Below are positions 42,051 to 51,045 of a DNA stretch of 64,000 bases, piece by piece. How positions within the stretch are numbered: position 1 is the first letter of the stretch; each line of letters begins with the position of its first letter. The notes under the pieces were generated by a model, which was given only the letters and a program-made list of their open reading frames with translations, did no database searches and had not been told where the DNA came from. Both the position numbers and the translations under genes were made by a program. Source of the DNA: Methylobacterium sp. SyP6R (GTDB lineage: Bacteria; Pseudomonadota; Alphaproteobacteria; Rhizobiales; Beijerinckiaceae); the NCBI RefSeq assembly GCF_019216885.1, contig NZ_JAAQRC020000003.1, positions 62,001 to 126,000 of the forward strand. Direction: 5' to 3'.

Positions 42051-42712
42051 ATCGGACCTCGCGGATGCGGACCTCGCTCATCCTCGCCGCCGTCGGCGGC
42101 GGGCTCGCGCTGGCCGGGCCTGCGCCGGCCCAGGCGCAGTCGATCGGCAATAATTGCCTGGTGCGGCAGGCAGCCGACGCCGCCGTGCAGCGCCAGATCG
42201 CGCTGATCGACGCCGCCAAGGTCAATCCGTCGAGCTTCTTCAACGGCCCGAACAGCTGCATCGCCGGCGACCTGCTCAAGCGGTTCGACCTCTCGAACCT
42301 GATCCCGGACCTGTCCGGGTTCCTCACGAGCACGGCGACGAGCCTCGTCCAGTCGGTGATCGACCAGGCCAAGCGCCAGGTCTGCCAGATCCTCGACAGT
42401 CAGCTCCAGGATACGATCCGCAGCATCAATCAGCAGATGGGAAGCTTCCAGAGTTCGGTCACCGGCGATCTGTTCCGGCAGCTCAACGGCTCGATCTCGC
42501 CGATCACGCTGCCGAGCATCACCAATCTCGGGACGTACAGCCACGTCCAGAATACGGCGTTCGGCTCGGCGCTCACGAACCTGACGCCGACGCAAACCTC
42601 GCCCCCTGTGGTGCAGCAGGACACGGCCGCGCCGGCAGCGTCTTCCACGATCGTCGTCCCGCCTTGGTCCGGCACCACGACCAGCAGCGGATATGAAGGG
42701 ATCAATCAATGA
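42035..42712 (+). CDS. Secreted protein in the TraL position
   Basis: The 225-residue protein has a signal peptide (MRTSLILAAVGGGLALAGPAPAQAQ) preceded by 10 residues, a cysteine-containing helical middle (NNCLVRQAADAAVQRQIALIDAAK, SCIAGDLLKRFD, VCQILDSQLQDTIRSI), and a Thr/Pro-rich C terminus. No family is recognised. It follows icmT as traL follows traK in IncI plasmids, so a periplasmic channel role is likely. AAGGTGG precedes ATG 42035; it overlaps icmT by 16 bp. Confidence 0.8.
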   Translation: MASVLDRTSRMRTSLILAAVGGGLALAGPAPAQAQSIGNNCLVRQAADAAVQRQIALIDAAKVNPSSFFNGPNSCIAGDLLKRFDLSNLIPDLSGFLTSTATSLVQSVIDQAKRQVCQILDSQLQDTIRSINQQMGSFQSSVTGDLFRQLNGSISPITLPSITNLGTYSHVQNTAFGSALTNLTPTQTSPPVVQQDTAAPAASSTIVVPPWSGTTTSSGYEGINQ

Positions 42713-42948
42713 CCGTCCGGATCGCTCTGCTTTCCTCTGCCCTGTTCCTGGCAGCAGCGAGTTCCGCTCAAGCTCAGAAACCTGCCCTGCCTCTCGGCGA
42801 TTGGACCAACTCGCCCGTCTCGGAGAAGGCATGCCAGTGGCCAGAACTCACCATTGAAAACCAACGCCTGATCCAGCGTATCGACCAGGAAGGCATCCGT
42901 GGCGAGGCACGCTGCAAAATTCTCAAAATTAAAAAGCATACTAAATGA
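42709..42948 (+). CDS. Small exported protein
   Basis: The 79-residue protein starts MTVRIALLSSALFLAAASSAQAQ, a signal peptide, leaving a mature 56-residue basic peptide with two cysteines (KACQWPEL and EARCKILK) that could form a disulfide. Its start overlaps the previous stop (ATGA), so it belongs to the operon. The function is unknown. Confidence 0.72.
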   Translation: MTVRIALLSSALFLAAASSAQAQKPALPLGDWTNSPVSEKACQWPELTIENQRLIQRIDQEGIRGEARCKILKIKKHTK

Positions 42949-43121
42949 CTTTTATTTGTCGATACTACGTGTGATTGGGATAAGCATGTCCCTCAAGGAA
43001 TGCGAGAGAGTCCCGACAATGAACATGATGAATATTTTTCCTTGAATGTTGTCGGTCAGAGGGAGATAATGTTTAACAATATCAGTTATAATCTTTGCCC
43101 GGCTAAGCCGGAGGGCGCTCG

Positions 43122-44072
43122 ATGATCCGTGCCGCCGCATCGGTTTGCGGGCTGATCGCCCTTGGTCTCTCGCATGTGCCGGCATCGGCCGGCACCTGCC
43201 TGACCGCAGACATCATGAGCCCTGGGGGACAGCGCGTTTCCTCGCCCTACGGCGTCAACAGAACCGGCCGCCCGGGAGCCTCTGCGGGGTATCATCAGGG
43301 CATGGATATCGTGAACAGTCAGGGGGCTGGGACACGAATATTCTCCGGTTCATCCGGTCCCGTCCGTTATTACAATTTCACGGGCGGCGGCATCATTGCT
43401 GACGTGACCTCCGGAGATACCCGCTTTCTCTATCTCCACATGAACACCACGGCGCTCTCGAAGGACCAATCAGGTCAGGTCGCGGCTGGTGATGACGTCG
43501 GGACGATGGGCTGCAAGGGTATGAAGTCCTGCGCCCCGCACCTTCATCTCGGCGCGCTTCTCAGGGGCAACGCTCTGTCCGCTTCGGGAGCGAGCGGCCG
43601 TGCCTGGAAGATGGGAACCGGCAAGGGCGCAAGCCCGATGACCGGCGATGCGATCAAGGCAGCCCTTCCGGCGGCCTGGTACTACGTCAATCCCGAGCGG
43701 TTCCTGCCGCGCCAGATCCCGATCTCGACCAAGTATCCGGACATGGAAGGCGGGCCGCGCGACACGACCCTGCCGAGAACCTGTGCACCTGGCGCCAACG
43801 ATGCCGCCCCTAGCGAGACCGTCTCGCGCTCCGATACCCAATCCCGGCAGGCCTCGATCTCGGCTGCGGCGGAGCACCCGGCCGGCTCGGAGGATCACGC
43901 GGTCAAGGTCGCCAACCAGCCCAACCGCAGCCTCTTCATCGAGCTGGCGCGCACCAACGCGACCGAGCTGACCGCCAACACTTTCGACTACGACGCGCAG
44001 ACGGATGCCGCGCTCGCCCAGCTCGTCGCCCTCTACGCCCTCGATGCCCGTCCCGTTGAGGCCAGGCCGTGA
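43122..44072 (+). CDS. Exported M23 family metallopeptidase
   Basis: The 316-residue protein has a signal peptide (SVCGLIALGLSHVPASA) and an M23 domain. Its zinc ligands are visible as HQGMDIV (H58, D62) and APHLHLG (H140, H142), with PYGVN near residue 42 as the usual domain start. The C-terminal 110 residues are low-complexity and helical. M23 enzymes cut glycine or meso-DAP cross-bridges in peptidoglycan. It is the second cell-wall hydrolase in the operon after the M15 enzyme. A 173-bp AT-rich gap upstream may hold an internal promoter. Confidence 0.9.
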   Translation: MIRAAASVCGLIALGLSHVPASAGTCLTADIMSPGGQRVSSPYGVNRTGRPGASAGYHQGMDIVNSQGAGTRIFSGSSGPVRYYNFTGGGIIADVTSGDTRFLYLHMNTTALSKDQSGQVAAGDDVGTMGCKGMKSCAPHLHLGALLRGNALSASGASGRAWKMGTGKGASPMTGDAIKAALPAAWYYVNPERFLPRQIPISTKYPDMEGGPRDTTLPRTCAPGANDAAPSETVSRSDTQSRQASISAAAEHPAGSEDHAVKVANQPNRSLFIELARTNATELTANTFDYDAQTDAALAQLVALYALDARPVEARP

Positions 44073-44836
44073 CGCGCCGGCCTCTCCTCCTCCTTCCGGC
44101 CGGCGCGGTCCTTGCCGTCGCCTCGGCGTCTCCCGCCCAAGCGCAAGGGCTCTTCCCGCAATGGGAGATCTCTCTTCAACGCATGCTGTCCGGCATGAAG
44201 GTCTCCGGTGCGCAGTCGAGCGCCACGTCGCTCCAGACCACCAACGGCCACAAGGCGGCGGCCGAGGCCGTCGCCTCGGCCCTGGTGAGCCAGGACAATG
44301 CCCTCCGCGTCGCCCGGGCCCAGCACCAATACGGCTTCGATACCGGCACGGGCTACGCCGCCTGCGACGTCGCGCTCGGGATCAGCCAGGAGCGCGACAG
44401 CTACGCCTCTGCCGACAAGGTCCGGCAGAGCTTCCGGCAAGCCGACCAGGGTTGGCTCACCAGTGGAGGTGACGCCGCCGAGCGCATGGGCGCCACCCTC
44501 GACCAACGCCGGACCTTCTACTGCTCGCCCTCCGAGCAGACCACCGGCTGGTGCACCGGCGCCAGGCCGGGCGGCTTCGGCGCCGGCGACTCCGATGCCG
44601 CGCCCTGGCTCCTCAACCGCGACTACGGCGCCGAGGAGGTGATGACCGCAGCCGACTACCTCGACGTCGTCGCCCCCCTGCCGACCGTGAAGCCGAACCC
44701 CTCCACGGCCGAGGAGGAGGCCACCCTCGTCATGGCCCGGCGCCAGGGCGCGATCATGAGCGGCGCCCGCGCCAGCCTCGTCGGCGTCATCGTCGGCGGC
44801 ATGGGCGGAGACAGCCGCCAGGGAGCCTCGCCATGA
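44069..44836 (+). CDS. TraW-like exported protein, paralogue 1
   Basis: The 255-residue protein starts with GTG 44069 (overlapping the M23 stop) and a signal peptide ending PAQAQ. The mature part is mostly helical with the motif LSGMKVSGAQSSATSLQ, then ARAQHQYGFDTGTGYAACDVAL and two cysteines in FYCSPSEQTTGWCTG. The next two genes encode proteins with the same plan. The LxAMKVxTAQ segment and position before dotA suit TraW of IncI plasmids, so it is called TraW-like. Its role in the channel is not known. Confidence 0.8.
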   Translation: MTRRPLLLLPAGAVLAVASASPAQAQGLFPQWEISLQRMLSGMKVSGAQSSATSLQTTNGHKAAAEAVASALVSQDNALRVARAQHQYGFDTGTGYAACDVALGISQERDSYASADKVRQSFRQADQGWLTSGGDAAERMGATLDQRRTFYCSPSEQTTGWCTGARPGGFGAGDSDAAPWLLNRDYGAEEVMTAADYLDVVAPLPTVKPNPSTAEEEATLVMARRQGAIMSGARASLVGVIVGGMGGDSRQGASP

Positions 44837-45843
44837 CCCGTCGTATTCTCCTCTCGATCCTTGCCGCCGCGGCGATCGGCGCCGTCACCCCGGCGCAGGC
44901 GCAGACCTGCTTCGGCGTCGAGGCGCGCGTGAACGTCGCGACTTCGACCCTCACCACGGCGATCACCGGCGCCATCACCACCACCGAGGCCGGCCTCATC
45001 GCGCAGGAGATCGCCGAGCGGGCTCGGCTCCTGTCGGCGGTGAAGGTCCTCACCGCGCAGTCGGCGGCAGGATCCGACCAGGTCTCGAACGGGTTCCGGG
45101 CGTCGAGCGAGGCGCTCGCCACCACTGTCGTCACTCAGGAGCAGCGCCAGGCCGTGGCGGAGGCAACCCACCGCTACGGCTCGGTCGGCTACGACCCGTG
45201 CGGGTCGAACACGAAGGCGCAGGCCCTCTACACGGCGATGAGCGGCTCCGCCGCCGCCCGCCAGCAGATCGTCACGCCCGTGCGCGCCCAGCCCGGCCGC
45301 TACGCCGATCCGAAGGACTGGGTCTCCGACGTGAAGAACGGCGACGCCCCCGACGGCGCGGCGCTCTACGGCGGCGACGCCGCGGCCGCGTCGAAATTCA
45401 TCAACACCGTCGTCGGTCCGCCCGACCCGCAACCGAGGAATACGGGCAGCAGCACCGCCGCCGATCGGGACCGCCTGGAGAAGACGGGGCGAGACACCTT
45501 CCGGTCGATGACAGCGGTCGTCCTCGCCGACATCGCGGCCGATTACCGTGCCGACGGGCCGATCGCGCAGGCGCGAACCCTTTCGACCCACTGGCAGGGT
45601 AACGATGGCGGGGCCGCGTGGGCGGCCGGTGTCGCCGGACAGCACGATCGCGGCATCATCCAGGACGCGGTGCGGATGGAGGCGGCGAACCTCGCCCTCC
45701 TCGCCCACCAGATCAAGCGCGGCATGCGGACCGAGGCCACGGCCGCGGCGCTGCTGCTGGCCATGGTCAACGCCCGCCTGACGAACAGCGTGCCCGCGCC
45801 GAGCCGCGGCCCCCTCACCCCGGCGAGCTACCAGGCGCCATGA
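44833..45843 (+). CDS. TraW-like exported protein, paralogue 2
   Basis: The 336-residue protein has a signal peptide (LLSILAAAAIGAVTPAQAQ), then LLSAVKVLTAQSAAGSDQVSNGF, EATHRYGSVGYDPCG and a C-terminal LLAHQIKRGMRTEATAAALL. These match the plan of its neighbours: a helical segment with A(V/M)KVxTAQ, a YxxxGxxxCG element, and a helical C terminus. It overlaps both neighbours (ATGA and ATGATG). It is probably periplasmic. Confidence 0.82.
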   Translation: MTRRILLSILAAAAIGAVTPAQAQTCFGVEARVNVATSTLTTAITGAITTTEAGLIAQEIAERARLLSAVKVLTAQSAAGSDQVSNGFRASSEALATTVVTQEQRQAVAEATHRYGSVGYDPCGSNTKAQALYTAMSGSAAARQQIVTPVRAQPGRYADPKDWVSDVKNGDAPDGAALYGGDAAAASKFINTVVGPPDPQPRNTGSSTAADRDRLEKTGRDTFRSMTAVVLADIAADYRADGPIAQARTLSTHWQGNDGGAAWAAGVAGQHDRGIIQDAVRMEAANLALLAHQIKRGMRTEATAAALLLAMVNARLTNSVPAPSRGPLTPASYQAP

Positions 45844-46829
45844 TGAAGCAGATCCTCCTCGCCGCCGCCCTCGCCACCAGCCTCGCCTCGCCGGCGGCGG
45901 CGCAGTTCTGTGGCGTCCTCGATCCGATCTGGATGGCCGGCCACGAAACAGCCACCGCCGCCCTGAGCGCCAGGGTGGCCACCATGGGCACCACCATCGC
46001 GACGCAGCGCAGCCTCACCCTCGAGATGCTGCTGTCCGCCATGAAGGTGCAGACGGCCCAGACCGCGACCAACGGCGAGCGCGAGGTCAACCTCGTCAGC
46101 AACACCCAGCAGGCCGTCGCCTCGACCCTGTCCCAGGTCGCGCAGCGCCGCGCCCTGGTCGACGCCCGCGAGCAGTACTCGATCGACACCGGCCAGGGCG
46201 TGAACGCCTGCGGCTCGATCGACCTGCTGAACGCGACCAGCCGCGCCATGGGCAACGTCTCCACGACCGGCCGGGAGACCTATCGCAGCCTCGACGTCGC
46301 CCCGGGCAAGAACACTCCGGTGCAGGAGGCGTCCCGCAGTCGCTTGCAGGATCCGACCAAGACCGACAGCGCGGTGTTCTTCGATCCCGCCGCCGGCGAC
46401 GACGACCGCAAGGCCGTGATCGAGGCCATGGCCGGGCTGCCGATGCCCAAGCCGACGGCCAACATGCCCGGAGCCGAGGCCGACGTGATGATGCTGCGTG
46501 CCCGCAAAGTCGAGGCCCTGCGCTCGCCCGCCCTCGTCTCCCTCAGCGCCGTCCGGGCGATGTCGTCCACCGACCACCACCAGATCGGCACCACCGCCGG
46601 CTCGCCGCTCGCCCAGCTCGACGCGCTCATCAGCCAGTACGGCGGCGGGCCACAGTTCGAGGCGTGGTCGGCCGGCCTCGCCGGCCAGTCCGAGCACGGG
46701 CTTCTGATCGAGCTCACCCGGATGCGCTCGATGTCGCTGGCGCTGCGCCAGCAGCTCGTCGAGCAGCAGGCCCGGACCTCGGCGGTGTTCGCCACCATGC
46801 TGGCCACCCAGGCCGGCGGCAACCTCTAG
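45840..46829 (+). CDS. TraW-like exported protein, paralogue 3
   Basis: The 329-residue protein has a signal peptide (LLAAALATSLASPAAAQ), LLSAMKVQTAQTATNGEREVN, AREQYSIDTGQGVNACGS and a C-terminal MSLALRQQLVEQQARTSAVFATML. It is clearly related to the preceding protein and less so to the first paralogue. Its start ATGATG overlaps the previous stop. It stops 9 bp before the DotA gene. Confidence 0.82.
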   Translation: MMKQILLAAALATSLASPAAAQFCGVLDPIWMAGHETATAALSARVATMGTTIATQRSLTLEMLLSAMKVQTAQTATNGEREVNLVSNTQQAVASTLSQVAQRRALVDAREQYSIDTGQGVNACGSIDLLNATSRAMGNVSTTGRETYRSLDVAPGKNTPVQEASRSRLQDPTKTDSAVFFDPAAGDDDRKAVIEAMAGLPMPKPTANMPGAEADVMMLRARKVEALRSPALVSLSAVRAMSSTDHHQIGTTAGSPLAQLDALISQYGGGPQFEAWSAGLAGQSEHGLLIELTRMRSMSLALRQQLVEQQARTSAVFATMLATQAGGNL

Positions 46830-46838
46830 GGGATTCCC

Positions 46839-49112
46839 GTGCTCCGCAGGATCATCGCCGCCGGCGCGAGCCTCGCCGCATTCGTTGCGGCCGGCGTCGC
46901 CCAGGCCCAGACGACGAGCAAGGAGGTCTTTACACCGGTCACGAACGACCTGGCGCTGATCAACCTGCGCAAGCTCCTCGGCTGCGTGGTCGACGGCGTG
47001 TGGAAAGCCGCGACCTGCTCGGACGATCGCCCGCTCACGGTGGCGCTCGGGTATTTCAACGTCGGCTGCCTGATCGTCTCGACGATCCTCGCTTGCTACC
47101 TGCTCTACTCGCTCGTCGCCGACACCGCGAACGACGGCCAAGCGTTCGGGCGGGGATCGAGCGCCAAGTACACCATTCTGCGGGTGCTGGCCGGCGCGAT
47201 CCTCAGCCTGCCGATCAAGTCTGGCCTGTCGCTCGTGCAAATCCTGGTGGTGCAGATCGCCGTCTGGGGATCGGGGTTCGGCGACACGCTGTGGACCCGC
47301 GTCGCCGTGACAGGGCTCACCGGCATGTACGGCACCCTCGCCCAGCCGACCCAGGCGCTCGGCGACTTCGCCCTGCGCGGCAAGCTCGCCAAGGTGCTCG
47401 AAGCCCGCCTCTACGGCCACGTCTGCGCCCAGTCGTTGATGCTCTACGCCAGGAACGTGTCGGGCCGTGCCAAAGCCGCCTCCATCGTCACTCAAACCGC
47501 CACCGATACCGGTATGTTCGGCTCATGGAGCCCGCAGACGACGACCTATTATTTTGCAGACACGAATGGATATTTTCGCAGATCGACCAACCTCTGCGGC
47601 TCCATCGTCTACGAGCACCAGAAGATCAACGTCAACCTGTCCGATACGAAGGATGCCAGTACGACGTCCCTCCTGATCGCGCTGGCCGAGCAGCAGAGCC
47701 AGCGCGCGTTCCAGGCGGCGTTCAACAGCCTCGACAGCGCCGCGAGCGGGATCGCCACCACCATCATGTCGGGTGCCCGCGACGAGCAGGCGATCCAGGG
47801 CCGTATCAAGGATGCGATCGATGCAGCCTATACCAACGTGAGCCAGAGCCTGACCCAGGCCAACAATTCGCAGCTCGATCAGGCTCTTCGAACCTACCTG
47901 GATAATTCGACCGAGAATGGCTGGCTGTCCGCTGCGCTATGGCAGCGCTCGATGAGCCTCGTGCAGGCCAAGCTGCTCGCCGCCTCGGCCGGTCCGAGCG
48001 CCTCGGTGACGACGGTCCCGCCGGCCGCGATCTCGACCTACATGCCCTCGCTCGGCCACAGCGCCTACTGGCCGCTCGCCCAGGAGGCGCAGCGCAACGT
48101 CAACTATGTCGGGACGTTCTCCGGCTTCATCGCCGCGCAGGGCACGGGCAGCGTCGCCCGCATCGCCAGCGACGATCCGGCAGCGCAGGCCGACCCGCCG
48201 AGTATTTTTGCCCGCGCACTCTCAGGTATCTACTCGGGCGTACTTAGCATCATCAGCCGGCCGGAGAGTACGACTTGGAGAGATCCGATCCTCGAGGTGC
48301 AGGAGATCGGCCAGAGCATCGCCAGTTACGGTCTTGTTGCAATGGGTGCCGGAGTAGGATCAGATTTTATAGGATGGGGGTTAGGTTTTGTCAAGCATCC
48401 AGCCGCAGGAGCGGGGCAAGCAATTGCCGAAAAAGCTTCCGGCTTCCTCTATCTCCTGGCAATGATCCTCTTTGCCGCGGCGTTCATTCTGGTCGGCCTG
48501 GTGCCGTTCGTGGTCATCGTCCACTTCCTGATGGGTACCTTCAACTGGTTCCTCGTCGTTGCCGAGGCGATGATCGCGGTGCCGATCTGGCTCCTCACGA
48601 AGTTCATGCCGGCCCGCTCCGACAGCTTCGTCGGCAACAGCGGTCAGGGCTACATGTTCTTCCTCGGCATCCTGCTGCGGCCTCCCCTGATCGTCGTCGG
48701 CCTCCTCGCCTCGCTCCTCCTGATGCGGGTGGGCATCGACATCACCAACGTCTTCTTCCGCGGGGCACTCGCGATGCTCTCGCCCGACGGCACCATCGCC
48801 TACGTGATGGTCGGGACCGCCGGGCTGTTCGTCTACGCCGTCCTCCTGTTCTCGATCGTCATGCTGTCGGCGGGTCAGATCAGTGCCCTGCCCGAGACCG
48901 TGCTGTCCTGGATCGGCGCCCAGCTCGAGCGACGTGCCGGCAGCAGCGCAGCCGTCGCCGCGGCCGGTATCGTCGTGCCGAGCCCGCCGGGCAGGATCCC
49001 GGGCGGCAACGCGGCCAGAACAGCCGGCGCCCTGACGTCCGGCACCCGGGCAGGCTCGAAAACAACGGGCAACACCATGCTGTCGATGATCCGCGGCCGG
49101 AACAAGGGCTGA
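46839..49112 (+). CDS. dotA: DotA/TraY-like polytopic membrane protein
   Basis: The 757-residue protein has a signal-like N terminus (IIAAGASLAAFVAAGVAQAQ), membrane helices near 73-95 and 120-145, a large soluble region (about 190-480) with LxxLAEQQSQRAFQAAF, and at least four C-terminal helices at about 540-690 (FLYLLAMILFAAAFILVGLVPFVVIVHFLMGTFNWFLVV, PPLIVVGLLASLLLM, LFVYAVLLFSIVML). This is the arrangement of DotA/TraY, with the FxWFLVVAEAMIAVPIWLL segment typical of the family. It should act in the inner membrane. GTG start 46839 follows AGGGGA. Confidence 0.92.
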   Translation: MLRRIIAAGASLAAFVAAGVAQAQTTSKEVFTPVTNDLALINLRKLLGCVVDGVWKAATCSDDRPLTVALGYFNVGCLIVSTILACYLLYSLVADTANDGQAFGRGSSAKYTILRVLAGAILSLPIKSGLSLVQILVVQIAVWGSGFGDTLWTRVAVTGLTGMYGTLAQPTQALGDFALRGKLAKVLEARLYGHVCAQSLMLYARNVSGRAKAASIVTQTATDTGMFGSWSPQTTTYYFADTNGYFRRSTNLCGSIVYEHQKINVNLSDTKDASTTSLLIALAEQQSQRAFQAAFNSLDSAASGIATTIMSGARDEQAIQGRIKDAIDAAYTNVSQSLTQANNSQLDQALRTYLDNSTENGWLSAALWQRSMSLVQAKLLAASAGPSASVTTVPPAAISTYMPSLGHSAYWPLAQEAQRNVNYVGTFSGFIAAQGTGSVARIASDDPAAQADPPSIFARALSGIYSGVLSIISRPESTTWRDPILEVQEIGQSIASYGLVAMGAGVGSDFIGWGLGFVKHPAAGAGQAIAEKASGFLYLLAMILFAAAFILVGLVPFVVIVHFLMGTFNWFLVVAEAMIAVPIWLLTKFMPARSDSFVGNSGQGYMFFLGILLRPPLIVVGLLASLLLMRVGIDITNVFFRGALAMLSPDGTIAYVMVGTAGLFVYAVLLFSIVMLSAGQISALPETVLSWIGAQLERRAGSSAAVAAAGIVVPSPPGRIPGGNAARTAGALTSGTRAGSKTTGNTMLSMIRGRNKG

Positions 49113-49126
49113 GGGGAGCGTGATCG

Positions 49127-50491
49127 ATGAACGATGATACCCCGAACGAGGTCGCGTGGCATTTCGGGATCGCGACCGCCCTGTCCTTCTCGATGATCGC
49201 CGCGCCGTTCGTGCCCGAGGCGATCCTGGCCTATGCCGGGTACCGCTTCCTGCGCCATTTCACCTATGGCTGGCGCAGCTGGCGCGCGCCGGGACGCGTG
49301 CCGCACCACCTCGGACGGCGCGGCTACCGCGACGAGACCACGCGCCGGCGCGGCGACGCCACCTGGCCCGTCGGCCTCGCGAGCACCGGCCAGGTCTGGC
49401 TGCGGCGCGAGGACCTGGTTCAGGGCGTGGCGATGGAGGGAGACGACACGCGGTGGCAGGCCCAGGCGATGACCACGCTCGTTTTCGGGGCCTGCATCAA
49501 TCGCATGGGCGCCATTATCGTCGAGGGAATCCCCAAGGCCCTTCCCAAGCCCGCCGTCCGCGGCGCGCCCGATCCGGAACCTGGAGCCATCAGGAACCCG
49601 GATATGCTGACCCGGCAGATCGCCAGCGTCGCGCGGCCCTTCGGCCGGGACCAGGAGGTCTACTCTATCGATCTCAACGCCGTGCCGCAGCCGCCCCTGC
49701 GGATAGAGGACTCGACGCTGGCAGCAGCGATCGCGGACCTGCGCCTGGGCCCGGAGGCCGAAGCCCTCCATGCCGTGCTGATGCCGTTCGTCAAGGAGAT
49801 CGCCACACGGTTCAAGAAGAACCCGCTCGAACTCTATGCGTCCTTCGTCGACGAGGTCGCACTCGAACATCTGGTCGAGGGCAAGTACGAGATCGACGGG
49901 CATGAGGTCAGCACCGACGACGTCGACTCGCCCGAGGGCTTTGCTCTTCGGGCAGCGATCCAGCCAATCTGCGGCCTTCCGGACGACAAACGCGAGGCCG
50001 GCCGCAAGGCCCTCGCCGCGCACGCAACCGAGATCGCCGGCCTCAGAAGCTTCTCGCTCACCGAGGGCTTCGAGCTGCGCTCCGCCATCTCGGCGCAGGG
50101 GATCGTCTGCATCCGACCATCGTCACCCCTGACCACGGCGCTCGTGATCGCGCGCTGCACCGAGGCTTTGATCGAGGGCAAGCCGGGACACGCCGCGGAC
50201 AACCTCATCCACGTCGCATATCCCGGGGAGCTGTCAGGCAAGTCGGCGCGACGTTTCCGGGCCGCAGCCGTAAAGGCCGGTGCGATCGGTACCCTCTCCC
50301 TCCCGGCGAGACCACCCGGCCACCTCTACAAGGCCGTCCGAAAAATCACCGCCCTTCGCTTTCAGAGCAGGGCTGGAACGCGAAATGCTTCGGTGGAAAG
50401 TTCAAAAATCATCTCCGCGCTCAAAGATTGTCCTTTCGTGCTCGATGTCGAGCTCCCTGGTTTGCCGAAAAACAATTCACGCGCATTTTAA
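49127..50491 (+). CDS. Transfer-operon protein resembling a P-loop-less DotL/TrbC
   Basis: The 454-residue protein begins MNDDTPNEVAWHFGIATALSFSMIAAPFVPEA, a probable membrane segment. An arginine-rich stretch follows (YGWRSWRAPGRVPHHLGRRGY). The region GQVWLRREDLVQGVAMEGDDTRWQAQAMTTLVFGACINRMGAIIVEG aligns by eye with the P-loop segment of DotL/TrbC coupling ATPases, but the lysine-containing GxxGxGKT is replaced by EGDDTRWQA. The middle keeps helical features and a GLP turn (PICGLPDDKREAGRK). It is last in the operon, 14 bp after dotA. It may be a catalytically dead coupling-complex subunit. The final 60 residues shift to AT-rich codons. Confidence 0.7.
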   Translation: MNDDTPNEVAWHFGIATALSFSMIAAPFVPEAILAYAGYRFLRHFTYGWRSWRAPGRVPHHLGRRGYRDETTRRRGDATWPVGLASTGQVWLRREDLVQGVAMEGDDTRWQAQAMTTLVFGACINRMGAIIVEGIPKALPKPAVRGAPDPEPGAIRNPDMLTRQIASVARPFGRDQEVYSIDLNAVPQPPLRIEDSTLAAAIADLRLGPEAEALHAVLMPFVKEIATRFKKNPLELYASFVDEVALEHLVEGKYEIDGHEVSTDDVDSPEGFALRAAIQPICGLPDDKREAGRKALAAHATEIAGLRSFSLTEGFELRSAISAQGIVCIRPSSPLTTALVIARCTEALIEGKPGHAADNLIHVAYPGELSGKSARRFRAAAVKAGAIGTLSLPARPPGHLYKAVRKITALRFQSRAGTRNASVESSKIISALKDCPFVLDVELPGLPKNNSRAF

Positions 50492-51045
50492 GGGACAAGA
50501 TTTTTTTAAAATACAATTCGATTGCGATCGATTACCGACAGGTAATTGCCTAAGAAATATTTTCGGCTCGCGATTTTATTGGCTCACCTTTAGTTGAAGG
50601 CGGGATTTTGATCAGGTCATGATGGTGGCAAAGCGCGTGGCCTTGGCCCTGAGATTAGCTCTCAGGGCGATAAAGGACTCTGCGCTAAGAGAATCCGTAG
50701 CTATCCCCTGATTCAGACAATATTCCATCCTGATTATTCTCCAATCGATACTGCGATATAGCCGCCAGAGCGGAATATCTGCTTGTGATCGACAGGGCCG
50801 CCCAACTGTCGCAAGCATTGCTCTGAGCATTTCCTCAGATATAATTGCAATAGAAAAGACAGAATTCATATTTAATATTTCAACGGCTCGCCATTGTGCG
50901 TGATCACAGCATCATCAAATATACGATGCATTTGGGCACATAGCAGCGGAAATGCAGTCCCCCGATTGAGGATCGCCTACCCCGAGCTTATGATCATGGC
51001 GAAGCGCTACATCCTGATCGTCGCGAATTCTGAAGTCTTTCGAGC
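50492..51045. other. Intergenic stretch after the transfer operon
   Basis: About 550 bp, partly AT-rich. It contains one weak minus-strand frame (50612-50869). No terminator with a clear stem and U-tract was found after the operon. Confidence 0.45.
50612..50869 (-). CDS. Possible small hypothetical protein
   Basis: An 85-residue frame (MNSVFSIAIISEEMLRAML...FATIMT) contains FIALRANLRAKATRFATIM and an even residue mix. No ribosome site, family match or partner gene supports it. It may be a real gene in AT-richer foreign DNA or a chance frame. Confidence 0.3.
   Translation of the reverse strand: MNSVFSIAIISEEMLRAMLATVGRPCRSQADIPLWRLYRSIDWRIIRMEYCLNQGIATDSLSAESFIALRANLRAKATRFATIMT

Noticed and set aside
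45828..47495. 555-residue frame antiparallel to the third TraW-like gene and dotA
   Set aside because: Low-complexity G/R/H-rich translation; the coding strand has signal peptides and membrane helices.
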